Positions 11,106-23,545 of a stretch of DNA of 64,000 nucleotides are shown piece by piece. Each line of letters opens with the position of its first letter. Within the stretch, counting starts at the first letter, position 1. Source of the stretch: Ophioderma brevispina (taxonomy: Eukaryota > Echinodermata > Ophiuroidea > Amphilepidida > Ophiodermatidae); assembly GCA_023653785.1 (NCBI GenBank), contig JAMKCH010022281.1, positions 1 through 64,000 of the forward strand, in the 5' to 3' direction. The notes beneath the pieces are model-generated. The model made no database searches and was not told the origin of the DNA. It saw nothing but the letters and a program-made list of their open reading frames with translations. The position numbers and the translations under genes were made by a program.

Positions 11106-13505
11106 CCTCACTTAAGACAAATTAGGTTTTGTCCAAAATGACAGCTTATTCACATTTTCTTCATAAGTCAATAGCCAAATTTCAAACTACCTCTTTGCAT
11201 TACAGACCCACGGGTTTAGGGACCCGCCGGCTAAAAGGCAATATGTCCAGGCCCACAACTATTTGGTATTATATTAAGCTCTCAAAACATGAGTTGCTAC
11301 AGTAGGAGCAAAAAATTGTCCTGAAGAAAACTGGGTTCCAACACATGTTCTGAAGAACTGGTTTCCAAACTTTACACTTCCCAATCTCAGAACACAATTA
11401 AGTACAATACGTAAACATGTCTTGAAGCCCTGTATTCCAGGACCACAACTATACTTCCCAATCTCAGAGCACGTTGCAAACCATACAAGTTTGGGAGCAC
11501 TGTAGTCTGAAGCTCTGTATTTCCAGGACCACTATACTATACTTCCAATCTCAGAGCAACAGTTGCAACCATACAATGTTTGGGAGCAGGTAGTCTGAAG
11601 CCCTGTATTCCAGACCACAACTTATACTTCCCAACTGGAGCACAAGTTGCAAACCATAATGTTTTGGGAGCTCTGTAGTATTGAAGCCCTGTATTCCAGG
11701 ACAGGACCAACAACTATAATAGCTTATCTCCAAAAATAAGTTGCAAACTGTCCATGTTTGGGAGCAATGTAGTCCTTAAAACCCCTGTATTTCCCGGACA
11801 CAACGTATCCTTCTGTGCTCATACCACAAGTTACAAATCAGACTGCTTTGGAAGCACTGTAGTCTTGAATCCTGTATTCCCGGACAACAACTTATACTTG
11901 CTGATCTCATAACACATGTTGCTGATTAAGGAGTTTAGGAACATACTATCACAAAGCACTGTTTTTCAAGGATAAATATGCTTATAACTGCCTCTAGGAC
12001 ACAGCTTGCAGATGACATCTGTAATTTTACAAGTTATGATTAATAAACTAATAAATACCACCAATGGAACCATTTTTCATTAGCTTTCTGACATTTGGAC
12101 AAATTTCTGGTTTTAAATCTTCATTCTGCCAGTGGTCTTTTAAAAAAGGAGCCATTTTAAGTCATTTGGTAAACGTAGGGTAAATCTAGGTACAGTAACA
12201 TGTACAGTCAGGTGGCATGCCTTACTTTGGTACTCTATGACAAACACAAGCTCATTCACTGATATCCAGGTTTTTTGCAATACTTTTGGCATATCTCCAG
12301 ACTGACTCATTAGAGCTGGATTTTCTCATCCCATAGGATACTGCAAAAGAGTTTATTCTCACAACATTTTGTGAGAGTATTTTTTTTTATTACCACCACC
12401 AGTCAGTATTCTTTACAAGGGTCCTAACAATATCCTTAACTGTGTGAAATTTATTTTGTTAGCAAATAAATGGGTTCTTGCATATTCCACAAATTTTGAC
12501 CACAAAATTAAGTGTTTCGTCAAAAACCAAAAGAACCAATTCTAAAAAAAATGCTTTATTATTCTTGAGTACATACTAAATCCAAGAGCAAATGCATTTT
12601 CTTGGATACCTTCTTCAGCAATGTGCCTAAAAAAGGGACAACTGTTTTGACATGAGATTGCAGGAACAGGGCTATTACATACAAACACCTGTATGGGGGG
12701 GGGATTTGTCAATATTTTGAAAAAAATTGCCATATTTTGAATAAATCTGTCCTAAAACTGACAATACATCTGAAACAAATCAATTTTGCACACCAAAATG
12801 GGCAGTTTGTTGTTTAAAGAGAACCTGTATGCCGTGAAATGCCATAATACAAACTGCTTCGCTTATAAATGAGTTGATGCTCCATTGTCTTTCTGTTTAT
12901 ACTTTCTGTGCTCTTAAACTTGCCAGAAGTCAATTTTCAAAATTGTGAGAAAAAGGTCAGAGCCATTGCATGAAAAAGTGGAGGATTTGGGGAAGTTCCT
13001 TCCCAGAAATTTTTGGTATTTGAAGGTGAATTTTGGTATTTGAGCAAATCGTGCCTTTGTTTGCCAAAATCACATATACATTTTGGAAAATTTGGCAGCT
13101 GGCTTCCGGGAAATAAACGTAATTTTTCATGCCCTGTCCCAGACCCAAATATAAGCTTGTTTAGGAGCCATTTTATTTTGTAGTTTTAATCAATTTTTTA
13201 CCAGATTTATACCTTTTTGTATAAAAACATTCATTCATTTCATCGAATTGTCATATAAAGTATAATCACGGTTTTGCGTATACCCATATTGACTGCTTTT
13301 GAGTGTGATAATAAAAACTATATTGTGAAGATCAATTTGGGACCATTCTTTCACAATGGTGATTTAGGCCGAGTCACTTGGCTATCGCCTGGTGAAATGT
13401 AACAGTCGCTTTCACCAATATAAGCAGTTTTCACAAAAAGTAATCACAGCCAGATTTAAGCCAAGTCCGATCATTTATTGCCTAGGCCTTATTCGTTCAT
13501 TTACC
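11106..13505. repeat. 2.39-kb tandem duplication, copy 1
   Basis: It begins at CCTCACTTAAGACAAATTAG and ends with TTTATTGCCTAGGCCTTATT at about 13475. The same start and end bracket copy 2. Matching landmarks include GAACCTGTATGCCGTGAAAT (12826 here, 15205 in copy 2) and the array of 86-90 bp monomers. The copies differ largely by single-base insertions and deletions. Confidence 0.85.
11400..11930. repeat. Minisatellite array of 86-90 bp monomers (copy 1)
   Basis: About six monomers, each with TGTATTCCAGGACCACAACT, a CTTCCCAATCTC segment, GCACAAGTTGCAAACCATAC and TTTGGGAGCACTGTAGTC. Starts of TGTATT are near 11432, 11514, 11603, 11690, 11786 and 11873. There is no coding content; stops occur in all frames of the monomer. 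Confidence 0.85.
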
Positions 13506-15580
13506 CCTCACTTAAGACAAATTAGTTTTGTCCAAAATTGACAGCTATTCACATTTTCTTCGAAAAGTAATAGCACATTTTCAACTACTCTTTTGCATAC
13601 AGACCCAAGGGTTTAGGGACACCGAGTTAAAAGCAATATGTTCCAGGCCCACAACTATAGGTATATATTAAGCTCTCAAAACATGAATTTGGCCTACAGA
13701 TAGGAGCAACATTGTCCCTGAAGAACTGGGTTCCAACCCACATTGTCCTGAAAACTGGTTTCCTTGCCAAATACTACAGTTTCCCAACTCAGTAACACAA
13801 TTTATTACAATCCGTACAGTTTGGGAGCCCTTATTCCAGGACCACAACTATACTTCCCAATCTCCGAGCACAAGTCAAACCATCCCAGATGTTTGGGAGC
13901 ACTGTAGTCTTGAAGCTCTGTATTCCAGGCCACAACCTATCTTCCTCCAATCCAGGCACAAGTTTGCAAACCATACAATGTTTGGGAGCCCTGTAGTCTG
14001 AAGCCCTGTTTCCAGGGACCACAACTATACTTCCCAATCGTGGAGCACAGTTGTCAAACCCTACATGTTTGGGAGCGTTCCCCTTTTGTAGTATTGAGCC
14101 CTGTATTTCCAGGACCAGGCAGGACCACGGACCACAACTATAATGCTGATCTCCAAAAAATAAGTTGGCAAACTGTAACATGTTGGGAGCAATGTCGTCT
14201 TAAAACCCTGTATTCCAGGACCACAAGCTCTACTTGCTGTTCTCAGACCACAGTTACAATCAACATTTTGAGAGCACTGTATTCTTGAAGTCCTGTATTC
14301 CATGACAACAACTATACTTTGCTGATCTCAGAACACATGTTTTGCTGATTAGATTTTAGGACCATACTATACAAAGCACTGTTTTCACAGGATAATATCC
14401 TTATATGCTCTAGGAACACAGCTTGCGATGACATCTGTATTTACAAGTTATGATTATAAACTATAAAACCAAATTGACCATTTCATTAGCTTCTTACATT
14501 TGGACAATTCTGGTTTTATCTTCTTTCTGAACCAAGTGTCTTTTAAAAAAGGACCCCTTTTTAAAGTCATTTGGTACACGTAGGGTAACATAATACAGTA
14601 CATGTACAGTCAAGGTGGGCAGGCCGACTTTGGTACCTATGACAAACCAAGCTCATTCACTGATCCAGTGTTTTGTTCAATATTTGGATATTCTCCAGAC
14701 TGATCATAGAGCTGGATTTCTCTCCCATAGGATACTGCAAAGAGTTTATTCTCGACACATTTATGTGAGAGAATATTTTTTTTTAATTATTTACTTTATT
14801 TGTATTTAAATAATACACCTCACTTTGCAATACTGCTGTGTGAACATTTTTTGTAGCAAATAAATGGGTTTCTTGCATATTCCACAAATTTTTTGACCAC
14901 AAATTAAGGTGTGTTAGCAAAAACCCAAAGGAACGCAATTCCTAAAAAAATGGTTTATTATTCTTGAGTAATACTAGAATCAATAAGCAAAAATGCAAGT
15001 TTCCTTGGATACATCTTTCAGCAATGTGGCCTAAAGGGACAACTGTTTGGACATGATATTGCAAACAGAAATTACAACAAACAGCTGTACGATTTGTCAA
15101 TATTTTGAAAAAAATTGCCATATTTGAATAAATCTGTCCAAAACGACAAGAAAATCTGAAAACAATCAATTGCAACACCAAAATGGGCATTTATGGTTTA
15201 AAGAGAACCTGTATGCCGTGAAATGCCATAATACAAGCTGCTTGCCTTAAAATAGTTGATGCTCCATTGTCTTTCTGTTTAATAGCTTCTGTGCTCTTAC
15301 TTGCCAAGAAGTCCCTTTCAAAATTGTGAGAAAAAGTCAGAGCCATTGCATGAAAAAGTGGGGATTTGGGAATTTCCTTCCCAGGACAATTTGGTATTTG
15401 GAAGGTGAAATTTTGGAATTTGGAGCAAGGTCGTGCTTTGTGTGCCAAAACATATACATTTTGGCAAATTTGGCAGCCTGCCTTCCTGTGAATAAACGTT
15501 TTTTCTTCATGCCCTGCCAGAGCACAAATATAAGCTTGTTTAGGATCCATTTTAATTAATTTGTATTAAAAAAAACTAAA

Positions 15581-15611
<31 letters not shown>

Positions 15612-15891
15612 CATTCATTCATCGAATGTAATTAAAAGTAATAATCTAAGGTTTGCAGTATACCAATCATGACTGCTTTGGAGTGTGATATAAAAACTAT
15701 ATTGTCGATCAATTGGACTGTTCTTTTTCACAATGTGATAGGCCGAGCCTTGGCTATCGCCTTGTGAATGAACAGTCGCATTTCACCAAGTGATAAGCAG
15801 TTTGTTTGTTTTTTTTTCACAAAAGGTATCACAGCCAGATTTGCCAAAGTCCGATCATTTATTGCCTAGGCCTTATTCAGGTTCATTTAAC
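13506..15891. repeat. 2.39-kb tandem duplication, copy 2
   Basis: A direct repeat of 11106-13505 with the same block order. Differences are mostly indels, often in short homopolymers, including an A-rich run at about 15580-15611 that replaces a mixed T/A stretch of copy 1. That error-like pattern could come from noisy long-read assembly or from real decay. Confidence 0.85.
13790..14330. repeat. Minisatellite array of 86-90 bp monomers (copy 2)
   Basis: Same monomer as at 11400-11930, with repeated TATTCCAGGACCACAACTA and TTTGGGAGC landmarks. This accounts for the long apparent frames on both strands here. Confidence 0.85.
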
Positions 15892-16222
15892 ACCTCACTT
15901 GTACACAATTGTGCACATGGCGAGATAGAAGGCCCAAAAGATGCAAACCCCTATTACCAAAACTTTTGCCTTTTGAGAGTTTTTCAATGGTCAATGGTTT
16001 AGCACCATGCAAGAATCTGTGTGTATTGATGTTACACAATAGGGTTTTTCCTGATTGAATGAAGTGTACAAGCCTTCCACGGATTTTGGGGGGTCCGTGT
16101 GGTCAGTGTTGCGGTAACCTGAATGCCCCATTGAAAACTCCATAGTGCAACTTTTGATTAGGGGGCTTTGGTCTTTTCGGGGTTTCTATCTCGCCAAGTT
16201 GCCACTTTTTTATAGCGAGGTG
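15891..16222. mobile_element. Inverted-repeat element at the end of the tandem duplication
   Basis: The left arm starts CACCTCACTTG and contains TGGCGAGATAGAA, CCCAAAAGA and GAGTTTTTCAATGG. The right arm on the other strand starts CACCTCGCTATA and contains TTGGCGAGATAGAA, CCGAAAAGA and GAGTTTTCAATGG. The arms are about 110 bp long and the element is non-coding. Its left end coincides with the right junction of the 2.39-kb duplication. Confidence 0.7.
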
Positions 16223-17055
16223 TCCAATGATGGAGCAAGCTAGGGCAAACAAATGTTGGTAAAACTTTACAAATTTGACACATACCTGATCGAAAAAAGA
16301 TAACTTTTTTGTTGTGCCAATTGTAGTTCTTAACCATTGCATGAAATACAGATAGGCAATATTGTTCTTTATATCAAAACTTCATATAGATTTCTGTTCT
16401 TGGCATTTGATATAAACAACATGACTCATGGCTCAAATCATTGTAATCATGTAATAAACACAACATAGTTTTTTAATACGGGACATGTTTGGGTGCACAG
16501 CTAAAATTACATGGTTTTTTTCTGATGTACAGTGTATACTTGTAATACTAATGCCTTCGTTCACACCCGTTTGGGTGCTGCTTGTGTCTTACGAATCTTA
16601 CGAATACAAAAACATAACATACTTCACCAGTAATAATGTGTTGCTTCCCCAACTGAGTCCCTTTTACTACATCCCAACTTTTAAGACAAAGATGGGGCCA
16701 TGTATTTGTAAGGTTAATATGTGCAATATATGAGTCAAGAACAACAAGGTTTGCTGTAACTTGGAACATTATTTAATGCCTGAAATTTAACTACTTAGTA
16801 TATTTAATACTTATTTGTTGATTTAAATATACATGTAAGCATAGTCATGAGTTTTTAATTTAGAGGGAATCTGGAGAGAATAAAATAAGGAGGTTCTTAT
16901 AGATATGGGTGTATTGTATCAAACCAGAAGGCTGAGCATCAGAGCATATAGGTTGTGAAGAAAATAAAATTTTTTCGGTAATCGTAGGTAATCAGTATGC
17001 TCACTGTCATATCAATCTATTCATCCCAGAAATTGTTTTTTTTTTTTGTAAGTTG
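16223..17055. other. Unannotated AT-rich sequence
   Basis: No gene or clear repeat recognised. Confidence 0.5.
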
Positions 17056-17059
17056 TGGT

Positions 17060-17265
17060 GGTGCCTCTTTGAGAAACCACAGCGCACTACAATTCACCAT
17101 CATGTCCTAGATTACATCTCTTTTGTCTGCAAGTTATTTTTCATGTGTCTTCTTCCAATCAACCCTATCCTCTGGTGCTCGATCTTTCTGGATTTGGTCC
17201 ACTACCACCCATATCTACTATTGAACCTTCTTATTTTTTCCTCCATAGTTCCTCTTTAATCTAGA
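17060..17265 (-). pseudogene. Possible LINE reverse-transcriptase C-terminal remnant
   Basis: Read on the minus strand, one frame gives VVVDQIQKDRAPEDRVDWKK followed by THEK, with stops soon after. The pattern W/V-x-DQIQKD...DR-x-x-W-K is typical of the tail of LINE-type reverse transcriptases (end of ORF2), just before the 3' UTR. No catalytic domain is present, so this would be a 5'-truncated, decayed copy. The match is short and could be fortuitous. Confidence 0.35.
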
Positions 17266-17279
17266 AGATCATTTTGGTC

Positions 17280-17960
17280 GAGTTACAATCCACGACGTAA
17301 ATATACCCCAGACCCGAAGATTCTCCCGTAACGGGCGTAACCAAATCGAGGTGCCCAAAGTTTATAATAGCATACTCACTTCATTAACATAGTTTTTGGG
17401 CACCACCATATTTGGTTTACGTATCGTCGCATTTGGAAAATCATTAATGCAGTATTTATGAGACACTCGTATTTTACGTTCGTCACACTCAGCGAGTGAC
17501 AATAAACAATAACAACTGATGCACATGCTATCACTTCACCTCGGACTCAAATATCTCTTTTCCTAGCAAAATGAAAACAGAGGTCATCGGGATACTTTTT
17601 GTGCATTAGGAATGCAGGAATCTTTTAGATGCATGGTTTCTTGTCAAATCCGATTGGTTTCGCATAATTATTGCAGAAAGACGGCCGATCAGACAATGAA
17701 CACTGGGGAAATGCAACACTTATAACATAACGTGTGACGCAACAAGATTTTTATATGCGTGGCTTGCGCCTCAACAGTGACGACACGGCGAGTGCTTACG
17801 CAGCACCAACCACACGTCGATGCTGTGTGGTGAGGAAATCGGTTTACCGGGCTTGGGCTATTTCCACACTACAACTCGATTCCCCTCCTTGGGTTTATTT
17901 TCCAGCTCTTGGTTTACATCTTAACAAAATTTCATGTTCAGTTAAAGGAGTGTAGCATTG
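17280..17960. other. CpG-richer block with an inverted repeat
   Basis: CpG is clearly more frequent here than around it (ACGACG, CGTAACGGGCG, GACGACACGGCGAG, CACGTCGATG). GTAACCAAAT..GGTGCCCAAAG at 17337-17361 is inverted at 17395-17423. The block could be an unmethylated promoter or first-exon region or a young repeat. A 73-codon frame at 17734-17955 has no recognisable domain. Confidence 0.35.
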
Positions 17961-20045
17961 TGGATAATTATTTATGATGGCTGTAACAAATTGCATTATT
18001 ACCACCATTGTGCTTAAGATTATTTACAGTTTACTATAATCAACCAAGAAATATTATAAACAAAACCGTACTGATCATGGTGATTATTTAATTATTGCGG
18101 GGGCTTTGATGCATTGGTTTCACATCCTCAAAACATTTTCACAAAATTAAAGATGTTTTAGGAAGTGTGTAAAGAGCTACCTCATGAGGAATGTATTTCT
18201 ATATCATGCGACTCTGTTTTCTTAAATAGACAATCAACATGAGTCAAAACCAAGCATCAAACCCCTTAAAAAAGGCAATAGACAAACCTATTGCATATTA
18301 TAAAAGATCACTTTTCAAGTGGATATATCCTTGTGTCTTAAAAATATGCTATAAAAGGCCTTGCTGTTCCACATGTTATTGAGACCAGTATGCATAACAA
18401 AGATCATTACTTGATGCTCTTTTATCTTTAAGGATGTTCATTTTTTACTGTTTTTGAGACAAGTGCATAAAATGTAATACCATTACGCAAAATAATAGTC
18501 AACAATTATGCCAACATTCATTTGGTACAATGGCTATGCAAACTGAAGTGTGTCAAATTTTGTTTATAAGACAGACTGTGTGCATTGTATCATGCATGTT
18601 TTACGTATTGGAAGCACTAGCCCAACACAAGGTCCATATACATAAGAGTAAGACAGGATTCTGTATAGGTACACATAATTTAGTAGTGTTTTCAATGGCT
18701 TCTCGCATGACTACAGTCAGTTTATGAAGCCACTCAAATAACCACTTGACCCAGAGGGGTGTTTTGAACCAATCCCATAATGCTTGCAACGTGTCCTATA
18801 CTGTAACTAAAACATGGTCAGTACTTAGAGATAAATTGTTCCAAAAACCAAAGGACCACAAAACATTTCCATTATCCTTGTTAAAACTTCCTTAAGTACT
18901 AACACTTGTGAGCTAGAGTGAGCATAGAATCCGAATTTTCATGTGTTAGAATACGAATTTTTTGTGGATCACATTACCTATCGATGTGGAAATGGTCCCA
19001 AACTGGTGCATTTGTGGGATTTGACTCAATACACCCTCAACACTGTTATCTTAAGACTAGGTTTGTTGGACTCTTTGAATGTATTCTCTGCTGATATTTA
19101 ATTATGGCCCTGACAAGCATAATTTATGACATGATTTTTTAATGGCTGACGCTAGTGACTGTAGTGTACCCCGGTAGACACAGATTCAAATAACATTGCC
19201 CTAAACCAAGTGGAGAGGGGTCAGTATTTAAACAAACTGGGGGAATGGATAATTTTAAGGGGAGAATTCAAAGATTAGTGCACGGGAGGAACATGCAAAT
19301 TACAATCATCACGGAGATGGGGGGGCACATAACTTTTTAAATGGTGAAATTTTCAATACAATAAGGGAAGTGAGTGGAAAGCAAAGGGGGAACAACATTT
19401 TTCCCCCTTCCCCCCAGAAAAATAATGTGACCACTCACTTATAATCCCCACAACGCAGCTTTGCCAGCTTTTTGTATATTTTTAACAAGGTACTTCTAAA
19501 CAGCTGTGAAAATGTAAGCATTTCATTGGCTGATGCCCGTGATCAATTCGACATGTGAACCAAGGTAGTATGCACGCTTTTGGAGTTGAAGCACTCCCAT
19601 GTCATGTCATACCTACCGCGTTTTGCTACATTCGTGCACATCTGCCAACCTTGCATCTCGTTCATGTGGTTCATTGCTTTCAACATGTTGTTTGATTTTT
19701 TGTCTCTGGGTGTTGGCAGTCCTTTCTTGTTGGTACTTAAACCATAAGGAATTGCGACATTGTTAAAGATGGGGTATTTAAGAATGAGAATAAGTATTGA
19801 TTTTAGAACCAGCCAATGTTCTCTTCACACAAAATAATGGTGTTGCCGGTTTAATTCATTGTAAGAGACTACGCGGTTCCAATTCATACTTTAATCTCGA
19901 ATTGAACGTCGCAGCTTTCTGTACCTATTTGATTGCAACTTCTGATGTCATACTATTAAAATCAATGTTTACATTAAAGAAAACAACATGAGCCAAAAAA
20001 AATTAATTGTCTCGGAGTTCCACAAAGCTTTTTAAATCCCCAAAA
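17961..20045. other. Unannotated AT-rich sequence
   Basis: No gene, RNA or clear repeat recognised over about 2 kb. Confidence 0.5.
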
Positions 20046-20050
20046 AGCAT

Positions 20051-20358
20051 CAGTGGTGGCGCCAACTTATTTTTCTGAGAAAGGGGGGAAACAGGGGGAT
20101 TTTTTTTTGGGGGGGGAAAGGAGGATTTTTTTTGGGGTGAAGGGGGCACAAGTGATTTTTTTTTTTTTAGAAACCAACAATTTTGGTCAAAAATGTTATT
20201 TAAAAAAAACCAAAAAAGAAAAATTAAAAAAAAATTTCTGATTTTTGCTAATCAGTCATCTATCTTCTGGCTGGGGGAGGCAAATGGGGGTGGCAAAGCA
20301 AATATTTGGGGCAGAAGTGCACCACTACCCCCCCCCCCCCCCCATCTGGCTGTCACTG
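20051..20358. mobile_element. MITE with CAGTG ends, homopolymer-rich
   Basis: Left end CAGTGGTGGCGCCAA. Right end on the other strand CAGTGACAGCCAGATGG. The inside contains T/G homopolymer blocks and a C16 tract (20328-20343). The ends resemble the hAT-like element at 8111-8333. No good target duplication was found, so the superfamily is uncertain. Confidence 0.5.
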
Positions 20359-20359
20359 T

Positions 20360-21110
20360 GAGGTATTCTTCTTCGTACAGTATCTCTGATTGGCTCATTA
20401 CATGAATAACATTGTAAAACCTCTTAGTTAACCAATCAAAAAAGACCTTATATCTATGTGCATACAAACCTTTAAGCTGTTCTTACAAGATCTGTGATTG
20501 GTCAATGCATCATATAACCCCAAGTATAATCAATATATTAACTTAAACCCTTTGTAGGGTAGATTGCATTTTAGGCACATTTCTTTTGTTTTTTTCAATT
20601 TTGAGTACTATTGTAATCTTTATTTTTCCGTGATCCAATCAGTAATATATACTGGTCTCTCTTTAGACCCTTACATTTTGCATATTACAAATATATATTA
20701 CAAGATGTAATATCCACAGATGAATACAAAATTAATAGATTTAAGAGAGAACAAAGATTTCAGATTATCAAACAATCGTAATGCAGCAAGTAAAAGAGTA
20801 ATGTGACAAAGACCGGAATCAACAGATACATTGAAAACGTAAGCAAAGGTCTAACACGGACTATTTGCAGTATTTAGAATTAAACAATCATAATAGCAAA
20901 TTTAACATGAAAGAGCAAAGATTTTTAGTTTGTTTTTTAGTTTGTTAAAAAAGAAATTCAGGTTCAAGCAGCCAAAGCATTTGAACCCAAACCGACCCAA
21001 AATGGCAATAAAAAAAAAAATCCTGCATTTCCATTCAAAACTAAAAAAAAAAAAATTTTTATTTTGGCTTTTTGCTTCCATACAAGGATGGGCTGCTGGC
21101 CAGGGTAGAT
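20360..21110. other. Unannotated AT-rich sequence
   Basis: No gene or clear repeat recognised. Confidence 0.5.
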
Positions 21111-21116
21111 CTATTC

Positions 21117-21635
21117 AGCACCCGGGAGTGGGTGTGGGGGGGGGGGGGAAGGGGGGTTGTAACTGGATATTCTGGTCGGGTACCCGAGTTACAAAATGCA
21201 ACACCTGGACAGGTCTCGAGACTTGCCAATATAGGGTATCAATTGGGTGACAATTCAACAACCCATTTCGTGAGTCTCACATAGGGTCCAAATTTTAACT
21301 TCTAAGCTCAGAGTATAAAATTGCAAGGAATCTGTTTGAAAGATAATTTTTGCATTGAATTATCATGGCAAAACAGAACAAGCAGTTCATAAAATAGCTC
21401 AAAGCATGTCAAATGCCCAAGTTTAAAATTCCAAGGTAATGCCCTGTCCAGAGTCTTGGACAGTGTGTCAATTTGCATAGTCTTGTCTTGGATAGGGTCT
21501 CGATTTGAACAGATCAGGTCTCAGATAGGGTAACATTACCTTTGTTTCTGGTCTCATCTAGGGTCACCGGGAACCCTTTGTAACTCGGATGGTTACCCAG
21601 GCTCTTGTACAGGTTACCTCCCCGGGATCAGCACT
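21117..21635. mobile_element. Foldback-like element with GGGTAACC/CCGAGTTAC arms
   Basis: The left arm has CAGCACCCGGGAGTGGGT, then GGTACCCGAGTTACAAA. The right arm on the other strand has GTGCTGATCCCGGGGAGGTA, then GGGTAACCATCCGAGTTACA. The core has repeated TCTCNNATAGGGT segments. It is non-coding. Confidence 0.5.
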
Positions 21636-22038
21636 TGTTGATAAACTCTTGCTGATCACACAACAATGTAATCGGCATATAGTGTCTGTTGTGAGCACTA
21701 CGTTCATAATGTGTCTTGTTTACCAAATAATATGACTCAAGTAAGGCTGTGTTTTAAACTTTGATAAGCACTGACCATCTGAATGTGATTTTCATCTCTT
21801 TAGACTGGCATTTTTTTTAATCCACATTTTTTAAACACCCTAAATATGATGATCAACTAGCACATTCATTCGTCTGTACAATCACCCTTACTGAGTGAGC
21901 CCATTTTCACCAATCCCAAGATGCATTGCAACCTAACTATACTTTCCTGTTTACACTCATTTCAGTAAATTCTAAAAATACCACAAGAACTTGCAAGTTA
22001 ATGCCAAATTCCTCAATTTTCTGTACTAAGGGAGCAGT

Positions 22039-22040
22039 CC

Positions 22041-22071
<31 letters not shown>

Positions 22072-22072
22072 A
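22039..22072. repeat. C23-A11 homopolymer pair
   Basis: 23 consecutive C followed by 11 A, the longest C run in the window. Confidence 0.95.
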
Positions 22073-23450
22073 TTATTTATGGCCCAAGGGGTGGAGTAAT
22101 TCAACCTTTTTTTGGCATTCCTGCACCTTCTGTTCCAAAAAATTGCATTCCCCTTATTTTCTGAAATTCCTTTCCTCCATTTTGAAATTCATGTTTACCT
22201 CAAAAAATTTCCATGTTCTCTCCCTTCTCCCTCTGCTCTATTTTTTTTTCAATCCCCCTCAAATGCTTCCATTCCAAAACCCCCATGAAATAATGACCCT
22301 CCCTAAACAAGAACATCAGTCTCTTTCCATATAGTGTTCAACATGACCTCCAAGGTGCAATATTGCATTATGGGATACAATCTTGGAGATAACTACAAAA
22401 GCCAATTCCCCAGGCTAAGTCCTTGGAATGTTATGTGGCATACCAAACCCTGACCACAATGCCAGGCATTTCTGGAAGATGATTCTGTAAGTTCTGTTTC
22501 ATACGGAGGCCTTCTTCCCATGAAGTCAAATCTCCTCAATCGGAACTTTATGATATGTATCACTTCATGATACACTTGGATAATATTCATCTAAGTTTGT
22601 CAATTAAATATTTCTCCTAAACATCTTTCCCTAAGCAACTCTGGTTGAAGCCTCCGACTGGTGTACATGTATGATCACAATTTAGTCTTTTTGCCCCCCC
22701 CCCCCCCCCAATAAATCCAAAATTTGTCAAATTACCTCCTTTCAGGACAAAATTGCACAAACGTTCGTTCATTTTTTTTTTTCACCAATCCGACAGTAAC
22801 TTTCCCCAAAAATGCTCCTGAATCATTGTGTCTTGCTATTGTCACTTAAATTGTATATTTTTTATATGTTTGAGTAAACTATAGATTTGTCTCATCTCTC
22901 CCTCTCTCCCATTCTGACCCCTCACAACTTCCCAAATAATTAAGCCACCTCAACCTTAATGCCAAACTACTCCAATCTTGAGAAGAACATTTTAATCGTT
23001 AGATATCCAAATATTTGAAACATTTGCTCCAAGGTTATTTTCAATCAACTGACACATTTTGTTTGCTCTTTACAATACTCACTATAACTTGTTCCAAGAG
23101 CATTTTTAGAAACCCATACTGCTCTATTCACCACTGCATGAATCGTCTGCATTGTCCAGTTTAATAGCACTTCTCTCTCTCTGTGGAGTTGATGCCACTC
23201 TCAAAAAATTCAGGGATGTGGATAAATATAACGTGTTACCTAGTGGGGCCGGGGGTTTTACACCACTAAGGATCTTGAAATAAATTAAAATATCCTTTAA
23301 CAAGGAAGGGGCGCCCCCAGGAGTGAGTCTTGTTTGGGGTTGTTTCTCGCCCTGTGGTTGGGAATACTTTTAGGTAAGAAAGAACGGTAGACACAATATC
23401 AGATTGAATTCGTGAAGTTTTATTGCAATTGCTTAGTACAAATTGTTGAA
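22073..23450. other. Pyrimidine-leaning unannotated sequence
   Basis: No gene was recognised. It includes another C16 tract at 22694-22709 and begins the region where the plus strand is rich in C and T. Confidence 0.5.
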
Positions 23451-23458
23451 ATAAGTAT

Positions 23459-23545
23459 AATATATATATATATATTATATAGATAATCCTTCTCTTCTCT
23501 CTCTCTCTCTCTCTCTCTTCTCTTCCATCTCTCCTCTCTCTTGCC
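23459..23545. repeat. (TA)n then (CT)n microsatellites
   Basis: TATATATATA at about 23459-23476, followed by CTCTCTCT at about 23495-23545. Confidence 0.9.

Noticed and set aside
11106..15891. CRISPR-like array suggested by regular repeats
   Set aside because: The monomers are contiguous, 86-90 bp, and have no unique spacers. The context is eukaryotic.
17734..17955. 73-codon frame in the CpG-rich block
   Set aside because: No domain or conserved motif is visible, so it was described only as part of the block.
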